Shown one piece after another: positions 27,473-40,900 of a stretch of 64,000 nucleotides of DNA (positions are counted from its first letter, which is position 1; every line of letters begins with the position of its first letter). A program made the position numbers and the translations under genes. The notes under the pieces were generated by a model that saw nothing but the letters and a program-made list of their open reading frames with translations, had not been told where the DNA came from and did no database searches. Source of the DNA: Lobosporangium transversale (Eukaryota; Mortierellomycota; Mortierellomycetes; Mortierellales; Mortierellaceae). The DNA lies in the NCBI RefSeq assembly GCF_002105155.1, contig NW_019028989.1, positions 310,001 through 374,000 on the forward strand, read 5' to 3'.

Positions 27473-28390
27473 ATAGACATAGCGTATACGATGACTTAGA
27501 ATACTACACGTGGTACAGATATCATAACATATGAGATCTCGTCTGTCCTGAAAATAAAGACCTCTCTCTTTGTCCTATTGAACTTTAGTTCGTAAGTTTA
27601 TATTAATCAGGTTAAAACATTGCAGGACCATAGCTTGCATGAGAGATACTTCACCAAGACCTTGACTGTAGGAGGTATCGAGGCGAACACGCTGCGGTGT
27701 GGAAACATCCCTAACCCTGCAGCGAAGCTGTTCAATGTCCTGCAGTCCCATGTGTTCTATCTTCATTCGCCGAGGACTATATGCTATGAGATTATTGCCC
27801 CGATATCGCCAAGGTTCTCGGGTAGAAATGCAGCCGCACGTTCGTTCTACTGGTAGTTTCTTCCAATATGCCTTTGGCGGCCCAGACACAACTAGGACTC
27901 TCGCAGCAAGGTATCCTCCATATCTCCAAGACCCTCGAACAGCAATACAGCCGCTTGTGCTGGCAATCCCCTCCAATACCTCGTCGTCGGCTCGGGCGTA
28001 ACATGTCCCAGCAAGGTATCACGGATCTTGAAGACATCCTTGAAAACGAGGATTTTTACTTTCATTGGGTACGCTAATTCAAAATGGGTGACTCGGGAGG
28101 ATGTCCGGATATGAAAGGGCTTTGCATGCTTCAAAGACAACCATAACAACACGTTCAACTCCCATTCGTCACCATCGGCTGCCTCCTCAATAGCCCATCC
28201 CCTGCGAGCCTTCGAGCACTACAAAGCTACAACAAATTCCCTAGTTTCGTCGAACGGCCAGGGCATACGACGGCCCACGTCCGCACTACAGCACTAAGAT
28301 TGACAGCGCTTTCCGCTAAGCATGCTATGCGGATGCGTTTCCTGGGATCACTGATAGGTCACATTTTCATATCCAATATCTAAATATGAG
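27473..28390. other. Degenerate sequence with weak internal repeats
   Basis: Overlapping ORFs of 60-133 codons occur on both strands with no recognisable domain. A loose motif (ccaag-n-cctcg...aatgcagccgc / aatacagccgc near 27800 and 27920) hints at old internal duplication with a period of about 115 bp. I cannot assign a gene. Confidence 0.3.
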
Positions 28391-28393
28391 GTG

Positions 28394-29005
28394 ATGCTCC
28401 TGCATCATGAAATAACAATTAGGTCTGGGAGGTTTTTTTTCCAGCGTCCAGGAAACGGAAACCCGATTGACTACTTTCTCGAGGAAAATAGTCAGGCAGG
28501 AATGTTTGCAGACTTCTCAAAAAGCAAACACAGGTCTATGTACGTCTACCTATCTGAGGAGGGTTTGTTCCACATCTTCCATGGGCACGAGGACACGAGT
28601 CGTAGGGTCCTTCATGCATTGGAATCGGTAAATGAAGCGACCGTTGAGGACGCTGTCCAAAAGGTTCTGAGGTGCAAGGGGTTGTTGATCAGTAGCTTGC
28701 TCTGTCCTGTTCGAACCCATCGGTGCATAATCGGCTATCAACAAGGTGCCACTATAAATGTTAGAATCCTCGAGTCAGTTCAGAACGAAGGGACCATCTG
28801 TACCAATGGACTCGTGCTTTACCTGTTGGCATATGACACCACTAAGGAACATCCGAGGGCTCGAGCGTTCTTATCTAGATCCCGCGATGATGAGAATAAT
28901 GATATCTTTACCGAGGATGACGATGAGTTCGACCTGGACGAGGCATTCATTGATGACATGGAAGACACTCTTTCGCAACCAGCGGAGCAGGAAGCTGAAA
29001 GCTGA
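28394..29005 (+). CDS. Unrecognised ORF remnant, 203 residues, acidic C-terminus
   Basis: The ORF is uninterrupted and has protein-like composition, with a hydrophobic core region (GLVLYLLAYD) and an acidic tail (EDDDEFDLDEAFIDDMED). It has no clear N-terminal domain. The following 200 bp remain open in other frames (serine/proline-rich, then VNWKRSFKILKNLEVV), so it is probably the surviving middle of a larger broken gene. It lies between the second XPG-like pseudogene and the Fanzor-like remnant and could belong to either. I recognise no family. Confidence 0.35.
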   Translation: MLLHHEITIRSGRFFFQRPGNGNPIDYFLEENSQAGMFADFSKSKHRSMYVYLSEEGLFHIFHGHEDTSRRVLHALESVNEATVEDAVQKVLRCKGLLISSLLCPVRTHRCIIGYQQGATINVRILESVQNEGTICTNGLVLYLLAYDTTKEHPRARAFLSRSRDDENNDIFTEDDDEFDLDEAFIDDMEDTLSQPAEQEAES

Positions 29006-29319
29006 AAGCTCATCGTCAAGGGCTCATTTACGTACTAGTGCTAAGCGAAAGTTCAGCACCACCCTGTCTGCGGCTGCGAAACGTGTGCAAGGTGAAGCAC
29101 CACGTACTTCTGTGCCCTCGGGGGGCCCTAGCTCTGGACCAGCTGCCTCGAACGATGAGTCAGACACTTCAGATACGCAAAGAGCGCATGTCACTAGCGT
29201 CAACTGGAAACGAAGCTTTAAGATACTGAAGAATCTCGAGGTTGTTTCGATGGAACGTTCTCAAGTTCCGGTTCGACACCGCTTGTCGTTGGGACGGGTC
29301 CTGGAGAGGGAGAAAACTC

Positions 29320-29800
29320 CGGTCTTTTTTATCTCAGCAAGTGGCACCTACGAAAGACTTGGAACTTGAGAATAGCTCAGAAAGCTGCATACGACTATGG
29401 GATTAATTCAATTCTTCGACTTGCTGGAGGGAGCAGCGGGATGAAGATGGATGCCTCCAATCGGCCTTGGTTCTTTCAACACATAAACTGGATTATCCAT
29501 TCCGAGTTCGAAAAGAGAATCTAACGAGAGTAAGTATCGAAAAAAAGGGCATTTTGGTCACTCCATTCTCTGTTCAATTCGTATTTATTTATTTTATTTT
29601 TTTTCTCAAACAGGCCAAATCCCTTGGATACGAAGTTGTTGGTGTTCATGCCTCAACTGCAACGCATTCCTGGAAAGTCATGTCAACAGGTCCAAATATT
29701 GTCGAAGCCGTCAGACATATTGTGATCGTGATATGGTCGGGTCCGAGAACCTTACGCGTGTATGCCTTTCCATATGACTACACAAAGGAGGCCCGACAAG
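29320..29800 (+). pseudogene. Fanzor (eukaryotic TnpB-like) RNA-guided nuclease remnant
   Basis: Fanzors are eukaryotic relatives of transposon TnpB with a RuvC nuclease and a zinc ribbon, and they use a guide RNA. Here only the C-terminal third is visible. The helical segment before the last RuvC part reads KTWNLRIAQKAAYDYGINSI then LRLAGGSSG (29350-29440). After a probable intron (about 29532-29610, gtaagt to aaacag), AKSLGYEVVGVH follows. Then, in a shifted frame from 29643, comes the zinc-ribbon region CLNCNAFLE ... SKYCRSRQTYCDRDMVGSEN with the RuvC aspartate in DRD. The usual second CxxC is damaged (YCRSR). A stop, a frameshift and the lost cysteine make it non-functional. RuvC-I and RuvC-II were not found. 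Assignment rests on motif resemblance. Confidence 0.62.
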
Positions 29801-29869
29801 TTCAAGCCAACAAGCTCATGGGCGTTAGAAGCGCCTTCCAAAGTTTGTAAGCTTTCATTTATTATGTCA

Positions 29870-30952
29870 GAAATATAATGCATCTTTCAGAGTTGCCTTT
29901 TTTTTTAAAAAAATAAATAAATAGACAATACGTTGTCAAGACTTAATTTTCAAATATTGTCCCACAATCTTACCGCTTTCATTATGTTATACTTCAATGC
30001 AGTTCTGTTATTTATTTTAAATAAACATCACTTTGCATGCTCTTAATAAAAAGAAGGCATCATCCTTTGATATTTATCCAGGCGTTCAAAACAATTGAAA
30101 TTCCAGGATGAGCATGTGGCTATTAGCTGCGAATCACTTCTTAACGTCAACCTCCCTTGGGTGGAGGGTTTTCTTTTTTTTGTCTCTAGTTAAAACTTTA
30201 TGAGAAACAGGCTAAAATACCAAAAGTGCCTGAAAGTGGGTCGTAAACTAATGAAGTGTTTGCTGTTTGATCCATTTCATGTAGTTTGACCCAAAGACCT
30301 TTCGTAACTTTTCATACTTCTGTATCCAACATTCTTTTGCTGTCACTCTGGCCTCATTTTTGGGGAAGCCTTTCAGTGTTCTCCATTCCCTCATCTCACA
30401 CCCTCTCTCATTCATCGTCACTTTTCCCAAGCCAGGAGCAAAGCATCTCTCACAACCTCACCCTCACTCACACCCTCACTCACACCCTCATGCTCCGTTC
30501 TCTTGTAGCCTCGTAGTGCTGTCTTTATTTTTTTTTTTTTTCCTAAATTCAACCCATCTTGTTTGCTTCCGCTCGTCAGCCTGCATTATACGTTCATCAT
30601 CACTAAACCGTACTTTTACTCTCCTTTTTTCCTTCCTATTCATTTTCATATACCCAAACTCCTTCCATCTTCGTCTGTTTAGCTCACATTTTGCGGCTCT
30701 ACAGACTACCACTGTACGCTCCATTCATACTATTCTCTTAACCCTGACCTTCTAGCATTCCTCTCTTCTTCTCACCTCCTATTCTCTCACGTCTTGGTCA
30801 ACTTTTTTTTGTTTGTGCCTTGCTCTCTGTGCCTTAATCGAAATTCATCTTGACAGCTCATTTTCTCTTGAGCCATCAGCGTCGTACACTCACCCCGCAA
30901 TAAGAAAAGTGAACACGCTGGCACCTGCTCGACCCTTGCCACTTCCTTCGCC
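29870..30952. other. Promoter region of the LIM-RhoGAP gene
   Basis: From about 30340 to 30860 the plus strand is strongly CT-rich, like the region upstream of the SPX-EXS gene. A short tandem repeat of ctcactcacaccctcactcac type lies at about 30445-30490, and a T tract of about 15 at 30528-30542. No ORF there has a recognisable domain. Confidence 0.5.
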
Positions 30953-33900
30953 ATGAGTGAAGCCCAGTCGAGTATGTCACATCCATCGCCACAGGACCCT
31001 TCTCAGCAACTTGACAGATCTGGAGACATGGCATCCCATTCTTTTCCGCAACAGACAGACCAAACACGTCTTCAAAGTCAACCCGTCCAAACGACGCCTG
31101 TCGTGGAGCTGGCTCCTGCAGTGCAACGGTGCGGAAAATGTAATCTCCAAATGAAAGGCTCGTTTGTGCGTGCGCTGGGCAGTACATATCATCTCGACTG
31201 TTTCAAGTGCATGGTAAGACAGCGGCATCTGACTTGGCCTAGACCATCCTCATGAGCGTGTTCTTTTTTTTTTTTTTTTTTTTTTTTCCTATTCAGTGAC
31301 CCTATTTTTAACTCATCACTCCGATTTTGATGCATTCAAATCTTTCATTACGTTACAAAATGGGTACATCATCAAGGACTGTGGCCAGATTGTTGCCTCC
31401 AAGTTTTTCCCCATCACCGAGCCCGATGGAAAGCAGTATCCACTGTGTGAGCGCGACTATTTCCGGCGACTCAACCTTGTGTGCCAGTCTTGTGGAGGAG
31501 CTCTTCGTGGCTCCTATATAACAGCACTCGACTACAAATATCATATTGAGCACTTTACATGCTCGGTCTGCCCAACCGTCTTTGGACCTAAAGATTCTTA
31601 TTACGAACATGATGGCAAAGTTTATTGTCACTATCACTATTCGCTCTGTTATGCTGTCAAGTGTGCAGGATGTAGGACTGCCATCCTTAAGCAGTTTGTC
31701 GAAATAAACCGCAACAGCCAGGACGAACATTGGCACCCAGAGTGTTACATGATCCATAAGGTAAATGGAGAACTTTCTTCCTTCTTTTTGTCGATCTCGC
31801 TCACCCCCGCTGCATTGTAGTATCTCCACTGTTTATTATATTTGCTTTTCTTTTTCCGGACGTACTCTCTCCTTTGTTCGCAGAGATACCTTTTTATTTA
31901 ATTGTTGAAACCAAGTAATTGAAGTCTAATTTTTCAATTCCGCTATATTGTATCACATGACACGTATTAGTTCTGGAACGTGAAACTCTCCTCAGTTCCG
32001 CAGAAAGAAGATCTATCCCAGGACGAAGCAGATCCAGGGTCACAACCAGAAGGGACAGAGTTTGGAGCAGGCACAGACATAGAGTTTAGATCAGCAGTAG
32101 GACCAGGGCCAACACTTGAACGGCGACAAATTGAAATTGACGGTAATGCAGATCCAGCCGTTAGTGACAGAGAGGTTGTAAATACAACTGCATCCCCAGG
32201 AGAAGATTCAGCGTCATCTGTCGAGATTAAGACGCCTGAGGAACTTAAACTCGCTCAGCAGCAGATGGAGGAAAAGGTCTACCAAATCTGGACTGTTCTC
32301 TCAGCATTTGAAGAGTCCTCAGCGGGCTGTATTTCCGATATGCTGCTCCATGTTTCCAATGGCGCCTACTATGAAGGTGTGCTTATGGCTGGGAGATTTA
32401 TTCTCCATGTCGATATCCTTTTTAGCGCAATTGATGACCTTGAGGCTCAGATGAAGGAAGTTGGTGATAAAAGTGGTAGGTTAACTGTGCATTCTGTAGA
32501 TCTTAATTGTGACCTTTTGTTGATATTGTTACGCTGGGGCGCTATCGTCAATTCTATGCTGATATAGCAGTCTTGGATGCTCAATCTCCTTCATAAAACA
32601 TAGATATGGCGCATGGGAGAGAGGCTAAGATGCTATGTAAAAAAATCGTCAACTTTTTCTCCTTACTCTCACATACTCAAGAGAGCGGCGTTCGACGACT
32701 TGGCATGACTCAGGAGTTACTCTCGTTGGTCACTGGATTGGCCCATTATCTCAAGATCCTGATCCGCATTGCACTAACCAGTGCGCTCAAACTGGTAAGT
32801 TAGCATTGCTACAGTATGCTAATAGAGCATTAAATGAACAAATTACTAATATTTGAGATGCAAATATGTATATTCTATTTATTTATCGAACAAATGGTGC
32901 TTACTATTCTCCTACTTAACGGTCGCTGCTAAATTTATATTCGAGTAGGAACGTCAATATGACTCGCCGGCGGTTATTGCCAGATTTCTCAATAAGCTGG
33001 TGGAATTAGCAAACAGGGATAAGTGTACAACTGACTTGCATGGAAAACAACCGATCGATGCAGAGGTTACGTCAGATTTGTGCTTGGCATGTCGTGTAAC
33101 GATAGAGGATGAATGTTTCACTTTTAATCACAATCATCGCTGGCACCCCAAATGCCTCAATTGCTCAAAGTGCGCCGCCTCTCAAGCGTCCATTTATTAT
33201 GATGCTTCATTTGACCCAAGCAGCGGTCAGATCCTGTGTTCAGGATGTAAGACAGCAGAATCACAAATAGGGTTCTTGCGCGTGACAAAGTTAGAACAAT
33301 ATACCTTTTTACTTCGTGTGGCGTTGATTCGACTGGAGAACCTTCTTCACCTCAAAGGTAAAACGAATTCAAATACAAAGTTATTGGATGTTGATTATGA
33401 CGCTGGAATTACAGCTGGCGGATACGAACTAATTCTGAGTCCCTTGTATATTAGGTGACGATCTAACAGGCACGGATCAAAGAAATCATCAACTGGCAAC
33501 TTCGCCAACATTGACTCCACTTTCGCCACCTGGTTTAATACGCAACGATTCACGGTCAAAATCTTATTCGGCAGATGATAATCGGCAGTACGAACCAATC
33601 CATCTTGGGGATATCAAGCGCGTAAAGTCCACTCATCTTGATCGAAAGCTTTCTAATTCCGCACGCATTCCAAGGCGACAGACAGTGATCGAACGTCAGC
33701 GACGACAACCAGCCACTAAAGACGCGATTATTAACGAGTTGGCTGTAGATGGAAATGTTGAACAAGATGATTCCGGGGGCACGGATGCGGAGGTGGAGAT
33801 CATAATTGTTGATGAGCGACCAGGACCGGACGCACTTAATCACGAGGAGGAGGAGGATAGAGAAGGACCTGATCCGAATGCACCAGCGACACTCTCAGAT

Positions 33901-35609
33901 CTGCCAGAACGACTTCGCAATACCACATCGAATACTGCCTCTACTTCTTCGAGCCGAAATCGTCATAGCAATCCTTCTCAAAGCGGACAACAACCAGAAG
34001 CATCCAACACTACTCTTCATCCTAAAAGGCAGTACCTGAGTGAGCTTTCTGCTCTAGAATTATTTATTGTCAAGCATCTGGCCGTTTTGACGCTGGCGCC
34101 AATCGTTTCAGAATACTTTACGTTGGAAGAACTTTTGGATTTGATTGGACAGCGCAAACAGACATTATGGGGTCGATTTGTAAAGGGACTCAAGACGGAC
34201 AAGAAAAAGCCCAAAGGTAGAGACTCTATTTTCTACTATTTACTCGTCTTGATGGCAGAATCTTGATGTACACATTTTACTTACTGAACTTATTTCATTA
34301 TTCCGTAACATTAGTTGAAGGTACATTTGGTGTCCCCTTAGAAGTTTTAGTGGAGAGGAATGGTGTGGATTCAGCACTAGGGGCGGGTCCTGGAAGGATT
34401 AGAATCCCTAGCTTTGTAGACGAAAGCATTACTGCCATGCGTAATATGGGTATGTAGATTATGCTCTGAGCCATGATCACAGTTCATAGCGTGTTTGATC
34501 ATTGTTTTGATACTTTTTTTTTTTTTTGACTTAATTTTTATCTTAGACATGTCGGTGGAAGGAGTTTTTAGGAAGAACGGTAATATCAGACGCCTCAAGG
34601 AACTGAGTGAATCCATTGATAAGAATCCTAGTTCGGTTACGTTGAGTGACGATAACCCGGTTCAAGTGGCAGCGCTACTCAAGAAGTTTTTACGCGATCT
34701 GCCAGACCCACTTTTAACATTCAAGCTTCATCGCCTTTTTGTTGTTTCTCAAAGTAAGTATCGCAGCTTTTGGGGCAGTTATAATATATATTATATCTAA
34801 ATCGAATTCTTTTTAAAACTTTTTTGTTTTTTGAAATAGAAATGGAAGATGAATCGATACGAAAGACAATTTTGCATTTGACATGCTGTCTGCTCCCAAA
34901 ACCTAACCGCGATAGCATGGAAGCTATCTGTATATTCTTGCGTTGGGTAGCATCATTTTCTCATGTAGATGAGGAAACGGGTAGTAAGATGGATCTCCAC
35001 AATTTAGCAACTGTAATCACACCCAATGTCCTCTATTCAAAATCCAAAGACCCAACAAAAGATGAAAGTTTTCTTGCGATTGAAGCTGTCATGGGTCTAT
35101 TAGAATACCAAGAAGAATTTTGTGTCGTAAGTCCTTTTTATTATACTGAGGTTTTTATGCAAAAAATCCTTGTTTACATACTCACTCGAAGTACTGGATT
35201 AAATCCCATTACTTATTAATAAACATAGGTCCCAATGGATCTTTCATCCATTCTTAGTGATCAGGATCTAGTGGAATCTTCAACAGATCTTTCATCCAAA
35301 GACATCTTGAAGCGCTGCGAGAACTTGGTCCGGTCCAAGATTAAGAAGTCCCATTCTTTCGGTGATCTCTATGGAGACTCTAATAATAGTTCACGGGGAG
35401 AGGGAGGAGACCTCACAAGTGTAGGCCAAGTCAATTGCGAGAATGCACAACTCAACAGCAGTAATAGCCATGGTCCGTCGACGACAAGTGCGATCCGTAT
35501 TCCGGAGCGACCGCGGCCCTACCATCATTCGCACTCGTCGCAGGCAATACCACATGAAGGGATAAGTAATGGTGGCCGAGAGCGAGGATCCACGCCCATG
35601 TCTCTATAG
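30953..35609 (+). CDS. LIM-domain RhoGAP (Rga1/Rga2-like)
   Basis: Such proteins switch off Cdc42/Rho GTPases at sites of polarised growth. Ten exons: 30953-31213, 31377-31760, 31971-32475, 32604-32794, 32949-33357, 33455-34216, 34315-34449, 34547-34753, 34840-35126, 35229-35609, giving 3522 nt or 1173 residues with phases in agreement. LIM1 (CGKCNLQMKGSFVRALGSTY) and LIM2 (CQSCGGALRGSYITALDYKY) are followed by a third LIM-like zinc module (CAGCRTAIL). A fourth cysteine/histidine module (CLACRVTIEDECFTF) lies near residue 500. The RhoGAP domain (about residues 790-1000) has the arginine finger in GVFRKNGN and the family motif NLATVITPNVL. Exon-rich structure and a CT-rich promoter resemble neighbouring genes. 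Substrate GTPase is not evident from sequence. Confidence 0.93.
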
Positions 35610-35914
35610 TGTGCGAGCCTTGGGTTTGATCTCTATTTTAATTGACTTCCAAATAAAGTCGGTATAGTTTGCATGTTAACTTTGTCATGTGATAGAACCA
35701 GCAATTATCGCTTTAAGTGTGAGCAGCCCATCAATTCAACTTATTAAGCATACTTTAAAAAAAAGAAAAGAAAAAAAAAAAAGAAAAAAAGAGTAATTCA
35801 TTATTTTTCATTCTTCATCCCCAACATTATTTGATCAATTCCTCATCATTGACATCTACTGCCTCAACCACCTTCTCCTCTTATTCTTACTGCTGTCTAG
35901 ATAAGAATTGACTA

Positions 35915-37436
35915 ATGTTCGAAAATATGGGCAATTGGCTCTTGGCTATCGCAGCCGAGATGCCCTTCGAAACTGACTGGGAATCATCCTTGAACGGATC
36001 TTGGTGAGTGCTGACATAAACAATTAGCATACACATACAAAATAAAAGATGCTTAACATTCTACAAATACCATTGATTAAAAGTTCAATGTTCAAGTATT
36101 GTTTCTCCTCCCTACTCTCTTTCTCCTTCGCTTCGCTTGCTACTCGTATCTGTCTCCACCCAAATATATACTTTTTGTTAAAATGTACTATATTCTTCTT
36201 TTTATCTTGGGCCTTCTCCTAAATTGACCTGGATTAATACTTTTATACAGGTACCTATCCCCCCGTCGCCATATGGTTGAGTTTTTTATTTATAACATGG
36301 TTTTCCTCTCTACGGCTCACTTTTTTTATCGTCGCGCTCTTTCTCCTGGGTAAGCTTTCAAGGAAGATAAAAAAATCGGACATGAAGTTTTGAGAATGCG
36401 TATTCAAGCATTGACATAGTTATTATCGTTAAGTTTTGTTAATAGCACTAAAATGGTTTCAACCTTCTTTTTTTACTATTATTATTTTTTATTGTCTTCA
36501 TAGATCACCCATTTCTCGACTGTTTTCGTCATATGTTCCGCCGGCTAAAAAGTCAAGGATCGAGATCACAGTACAATTATTATTGACGATCTCTTTGGCG
36601 ATTACAGTGTATCAAAAATGGACCCGAGGAGGACTGTTGTATTTGTTACAACCCTGCCATATGTCTGCAATGATGTTGATCTCAATTCTTGCTGGACCCA
36701 AGGATAGGAAATGGCCACATATCCTATTGAACATTTACTTCCATATCATGTGGGGAACGTATGTGTTGCAATTATTATTGATTATCCAGTATTTGTAACT
36801 TTTGGCTTTCTTTTTCACATTCAACGCTTTGACTTTTTGGGTTTGTGATTATGGATATGGACGCAAATGATTCGACGCAAGCTTATTTTTTTTTTTATTT
36901 CCCTGTGATTATGTGCTATGCATTGCTGTGTGTAACCCTTATTTATTTTGGGTTCTCCACTGATGTCAAAACAGGCCAACTAGACTAACAAACGCAAATT
37001 TTCTTTTTCCCTCTTGCAATTCACAACCACAAAAAAAAAAAAAAAAAAAAAAAAAGAATGTTGGCTCTCTTATCTCCAGATCTTCGCGACTACGACATGT
37101 TCTTTGAGGTCGAGAACTTCTATATTGAACATTATCTACTTCTTATTGCGCCTGTATACATGATTTGGTCCAATCGATATGTAATCTGGCCCGCCTCAAT
37201 GGATGTGGCACTCATGTCCTTCTCTCTGTTTGCATTATATCACTCTATGATCCTAAGCACTGTAGCCTTGGTGCGAGGACAAAATTTGAATTACTTGTTG
37301 ATGCCACCACCAGGTAAAAAAAAAAAAAAAAAAAAAAAAGGAGGACGCGCTTGCATAGAAAGAGCTTTTTTTTTTTTTTTTTTTTATTTTTTTAACAGTG
37401 ATGAGCTAATTGATAGGAGGCATCTGTTGACTTGCT

Positions 37437-37472
<36 letters not shown>

Positions 37473-37656
37473 TTTTTTAGGCCCCTTGCAGTTTTTTGGA
37501 AAGTGGTACCGCCCTGTTATGTACGCTTTCTGTGTGTTCTTGACAATGTCGCGATATTTCTTGGTTGAGCTTGTTATTCAGTACATGCCTCGCCGGAAAA
37601 TCCATCCACTGCAGAGTGAAACTAAGGATGGAACGGTCAAGCGAAAGACGCTTTAG
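35915..37656 (+). CDS. TMEM164-like multi-pass membrane protein
   Basis: The family has about seven membrane segments; human TMEM164 (297 residues) is reported as an acyltransferase for ether phospholipids. Exons: 35915-36003, 36251-36349, 36504-36758, 37057-37313, 37481-37656 give 876 nt or 291 residues. Visible features are WYLSPRRHMVEFFIYN, the conserved LLQPCHMSAMM segment, and FFEVENFYIEHYLLL before the last helices. Two introns contain long homopolymers: exon 4 is preceded by an A tract of about 24 directly against its AG acceptor, and intron 4 has an A tract and two T tracts. The polyadenylation side overlaps a small tandem repeat at 37763-37800. The substrate in fungi is unknown. Confidence 0.88.
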
Positions 37657-37762
37657 AAGATGAGAGACATATTTATAGATATCCAAGTACATACAGTTCA
37701 TTCTATTTAAAGGGTATAGAGAGAATAATAAAGTAGACTTTATTTTATTTATTTTATTTTCT

Positions 37763-37800
37763 AGGATATTGGGTTATTAGGATATTGGGTTATTAGGATA
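37763..37800. repeat. Short 16-bp tandem repeat
   Basis: Two full units of aggatattgggttatt plus a partial third lie about 110 bp after the TMEM164-like stop codon, in the gap between two convergent genes. No function is evident. Confidence 0.8.
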
Positions 37801-37924
37801 ATAAAGAGTGAAGCGTTAAAATACTGTTACAAGTACATGGACAGAATTACAGAACAATACTTTTCATATTCATTAAGAAATGCCGCCATTAAATGCATAA
37901 AATTAGAGAGAGAAAAAAAGAAGA

Positions 37925-40900
37925 CTAGCATCTGCCAGAGAAAATCTCAGGAGGGGGCGGTGGAGTTGAAGAATAAGGTGTTGGAGAAACAGAGACTCGG
38001 ATCATGCCATCGCGCTCTCGCCGTCCTTGCACATTGCCCTGACTGCCACCTGCCAGGCGAATCACACTCATCTTCTTTTTCATCACTCTCTTGGATCGCA
38101 TAGAACGATCACTTCCTGTTCCTACGCCCGCACCTGGCCCGATACCTCCATTATCTGAAGCACCAAGATCAAACGCGATATTACTACGCTGTTGTGGTGC
38201 AGCATGATTGCTCTTTGACGGTGTAGTGATTTTCAGGGGTGGAACATCGCCAAATGATGTCCGGAACGATGTGGGCGGAGAGGGGTACGATGGTAATGGC
38301 GCTGGTGCAACCGCTGCGGTCTTGCTGAAGTGATCAAAGAATGTTGTTGGTTCTTTTGACCTCGTTTCTGCTGATGTCGAGACTGAAAAGATATCCTTTC
38401 GCTGTGTCTTGAGGTCCTCCCATCCTTTCTGTTGTTCTCTTTCCGCGGTGGCCAAGAGATCTTCAAAGTCCATCGCCTTGAGATCTGCAGGTGTCGTTGG
38501 CGGAAACTCTTTTCTTGGATCAAATTCTTTAGCGCCAGGAATGCTAAATGAGTCGCTGATGTTGTCAGACTCTAGAGTGGTGGAGTCAAATGACGCGTAT
38601 TGTTGATGATACTGAGAGTGATGATGGTGTTGACTGGTCAGAGTTTGAGCAGAGTGGGTGGAAGCCGAGCTAAGGTATCGTGAATGCTGCGGAACAAGAG
38701 TATCAGCTGAGGCTTGGTGTGGATGCCGTGTCGTAGATGACGATAGTGATGATGACGATGGCTGATATTGATAGCGCCCGAACGGAGAGGTCATATCATT
38801 TGATGGCGAAATGGACCCAGGAGACTGTGTGAGAACCACTGAAGAATGAGCAGTGCGAGATGATGGAACTATGGGACGTGTGGAAACTTGTAACGGTTGG
38901 GGAGAACCCAACTGACGAGGCTTCCACGAGACAACATCCTCGATTGACACTGGCGAGCGTGCTGACTTTGCATGGGATGAGGATCCGCCATTGCTATTGT
39001 TGGTTGCTTCTAAAGACGCTGGAGACGTGGGTGAGGTTAGAATGCTGCGGCTATCTTTTCGTGAAATGACTGGCGTATTTGAAGAGCCCATGCCGCCTGC
39101 TGCAAAACGACGAGGTGATCGAGGACTCTCACTACGCCCTTGACCGGAAAATCGATACTGCTGTTGATCATCATCCATGTCGAACGAAGATTCAGACGTT
39201 GCTCTAAATGATCTTGAAAAACCGTTATTGCTGTCCGCACCGCTTCGTCCTCCACTGCTCCTGTTAAGATCACGTGTGCGGATTGTAAGCTTAGGGAGTT
39301 CTGGGACTGTATCCGAGTCGGCGTCAATACTGGAAATCCTTCGCCTGGTGGCGGCGCTTTGTGCATCATCTGAATTAGCTTTGGATACATTGAAAGCCTT
39401 GTAATTGGAAGATGGACCGAGCTGGATCTCATCCATAGAAATGTCTGCATCCCCAGTATAGCCACTGATGGCATCCCCGTCCGAATCGAACCCTTTGAAT
39501 TCCTGATCTGTATCTAGTTCCATCATATTTGACGAGACAGTCAGTCGCGATGATCGTGTGGCCTTTGATGGGGGTTGCAGTAAATGTTGCTGTTGCTGTT
39601 GCTGCTGTTGTTGTTGTTGCTGCTGCTGCAGTGACAGTCGTTTAAAATTGAACAGCCCTGGTACAGCAGAATTATTCACTACATCTTGGGCATACATTTC
39701 CGCGAGTTCTAAAGTGAAGCTTGTGAATGTGTGGGTAACAGTCGCGCTTGATGTGTTATCCATATTGAAGAGGTAGCCTGGAGAGCGAGGAAGGGGTGGT
39801 GTCTCAGTGTTGCTGACAATGGAACGAGCAGCACTGCTCTGACGACGACGACGCATCGCCATTTCAAGTGTCTCGCGCCGCAAACCCGGTGATCTGGGCT
39901 TCGCAACTGCTGTGGCCAAAAGCGCGGGGTGGGTGGCGGAAGTAAATGAAAGGGATCGGGTGGATCGAACACTATGAGATCTGCTAGGACGTGTTACCAT
40001 CGCTCCATCATTGTCAGGCGTTATAGCATGGGTTGGAGGTTGGGCTTTTGAGGCTTCTGATATCGCTGCGAAGGGAGTAGGTGACTTTGATCGCTTGGAG
40101 TCCAATTCTGCCTCGTTATATTTGTGTTTAGGTTTCCCGAGATGAAGTGATTTCAAAAGCGACCGACGCCACTCTAATGATTGAGGCCCTGTCTTTTTAC
40201 TTGCTAATTTCTCAAGATCAAGAGAAGTCGGAGCTCGTTTCTTATTGTTGATGTTGTCAATATGCAGGCCTTGGTTTCTTTCATTGCCATCACCATCTTG
40301 ACTTTGCTTTAAGAACCGCTTCACGGCTTCTTTGCCAGCTCTTACAGAGCTAGACCCCTTATTCGATTCCGTATTAGCGAGCGACCGCTCCATCTTTTTC
40401 CGCTTTTTGAGGGGCAGCTCAGCAAACTGAGTATAGTCTTCATAGTCAGCGGGCAGGATAATATCGAGTGATTGGTCAGAATCAAGTTCTTCTCCTACTT
40501 TAAGGTCTTGGAGTTGTTGGTGCAATGTTGCTACTGAGATATCTGTCTCCGGGTTTGAAACGGGCCCTGATTGTGATGGCTTGAGTGTAGGCCTGAGCCC
40601 ATCATTTTCCCCAGTATTTGCCTCCACTTCCTTACAAGAACGAGCATCGAAAATGTCTGCCCCCATTGCCATTTGTTGTGGTTTTGAGAGCGCCTGACCG
40701 TCAGTCTCAAGACGCACTCTAGGAAAAGTCCAAAAGATCTTTGAGTGGCGCGCCTTTGAGCTATTAATTTCTGCTAGATGGTCCAGTTCCTGTTGCTGTT
40801 GCTGTGAGGGGTCCTCAGCAGGTGAAGTGACGAATGCAGACAGCCGGCGCTTATCACTGTTGCCTCTTTGAGACGACTCTGCGGTTTCCTGTGCCTTAGT

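Noticed and set aside
30286..30755. ORFs of 76-131 codons in the CT-rich tract before the LIM-RhoGAP gene
   Set aside because: Low-complexity Ser/His/Pro translations of a promoter-like pyrimidine tract.
39558..39776. Cysteine-run ORF on the plus strand
   Set aside because: It is the reverse of the glutamine run in the 1394-residue protein.
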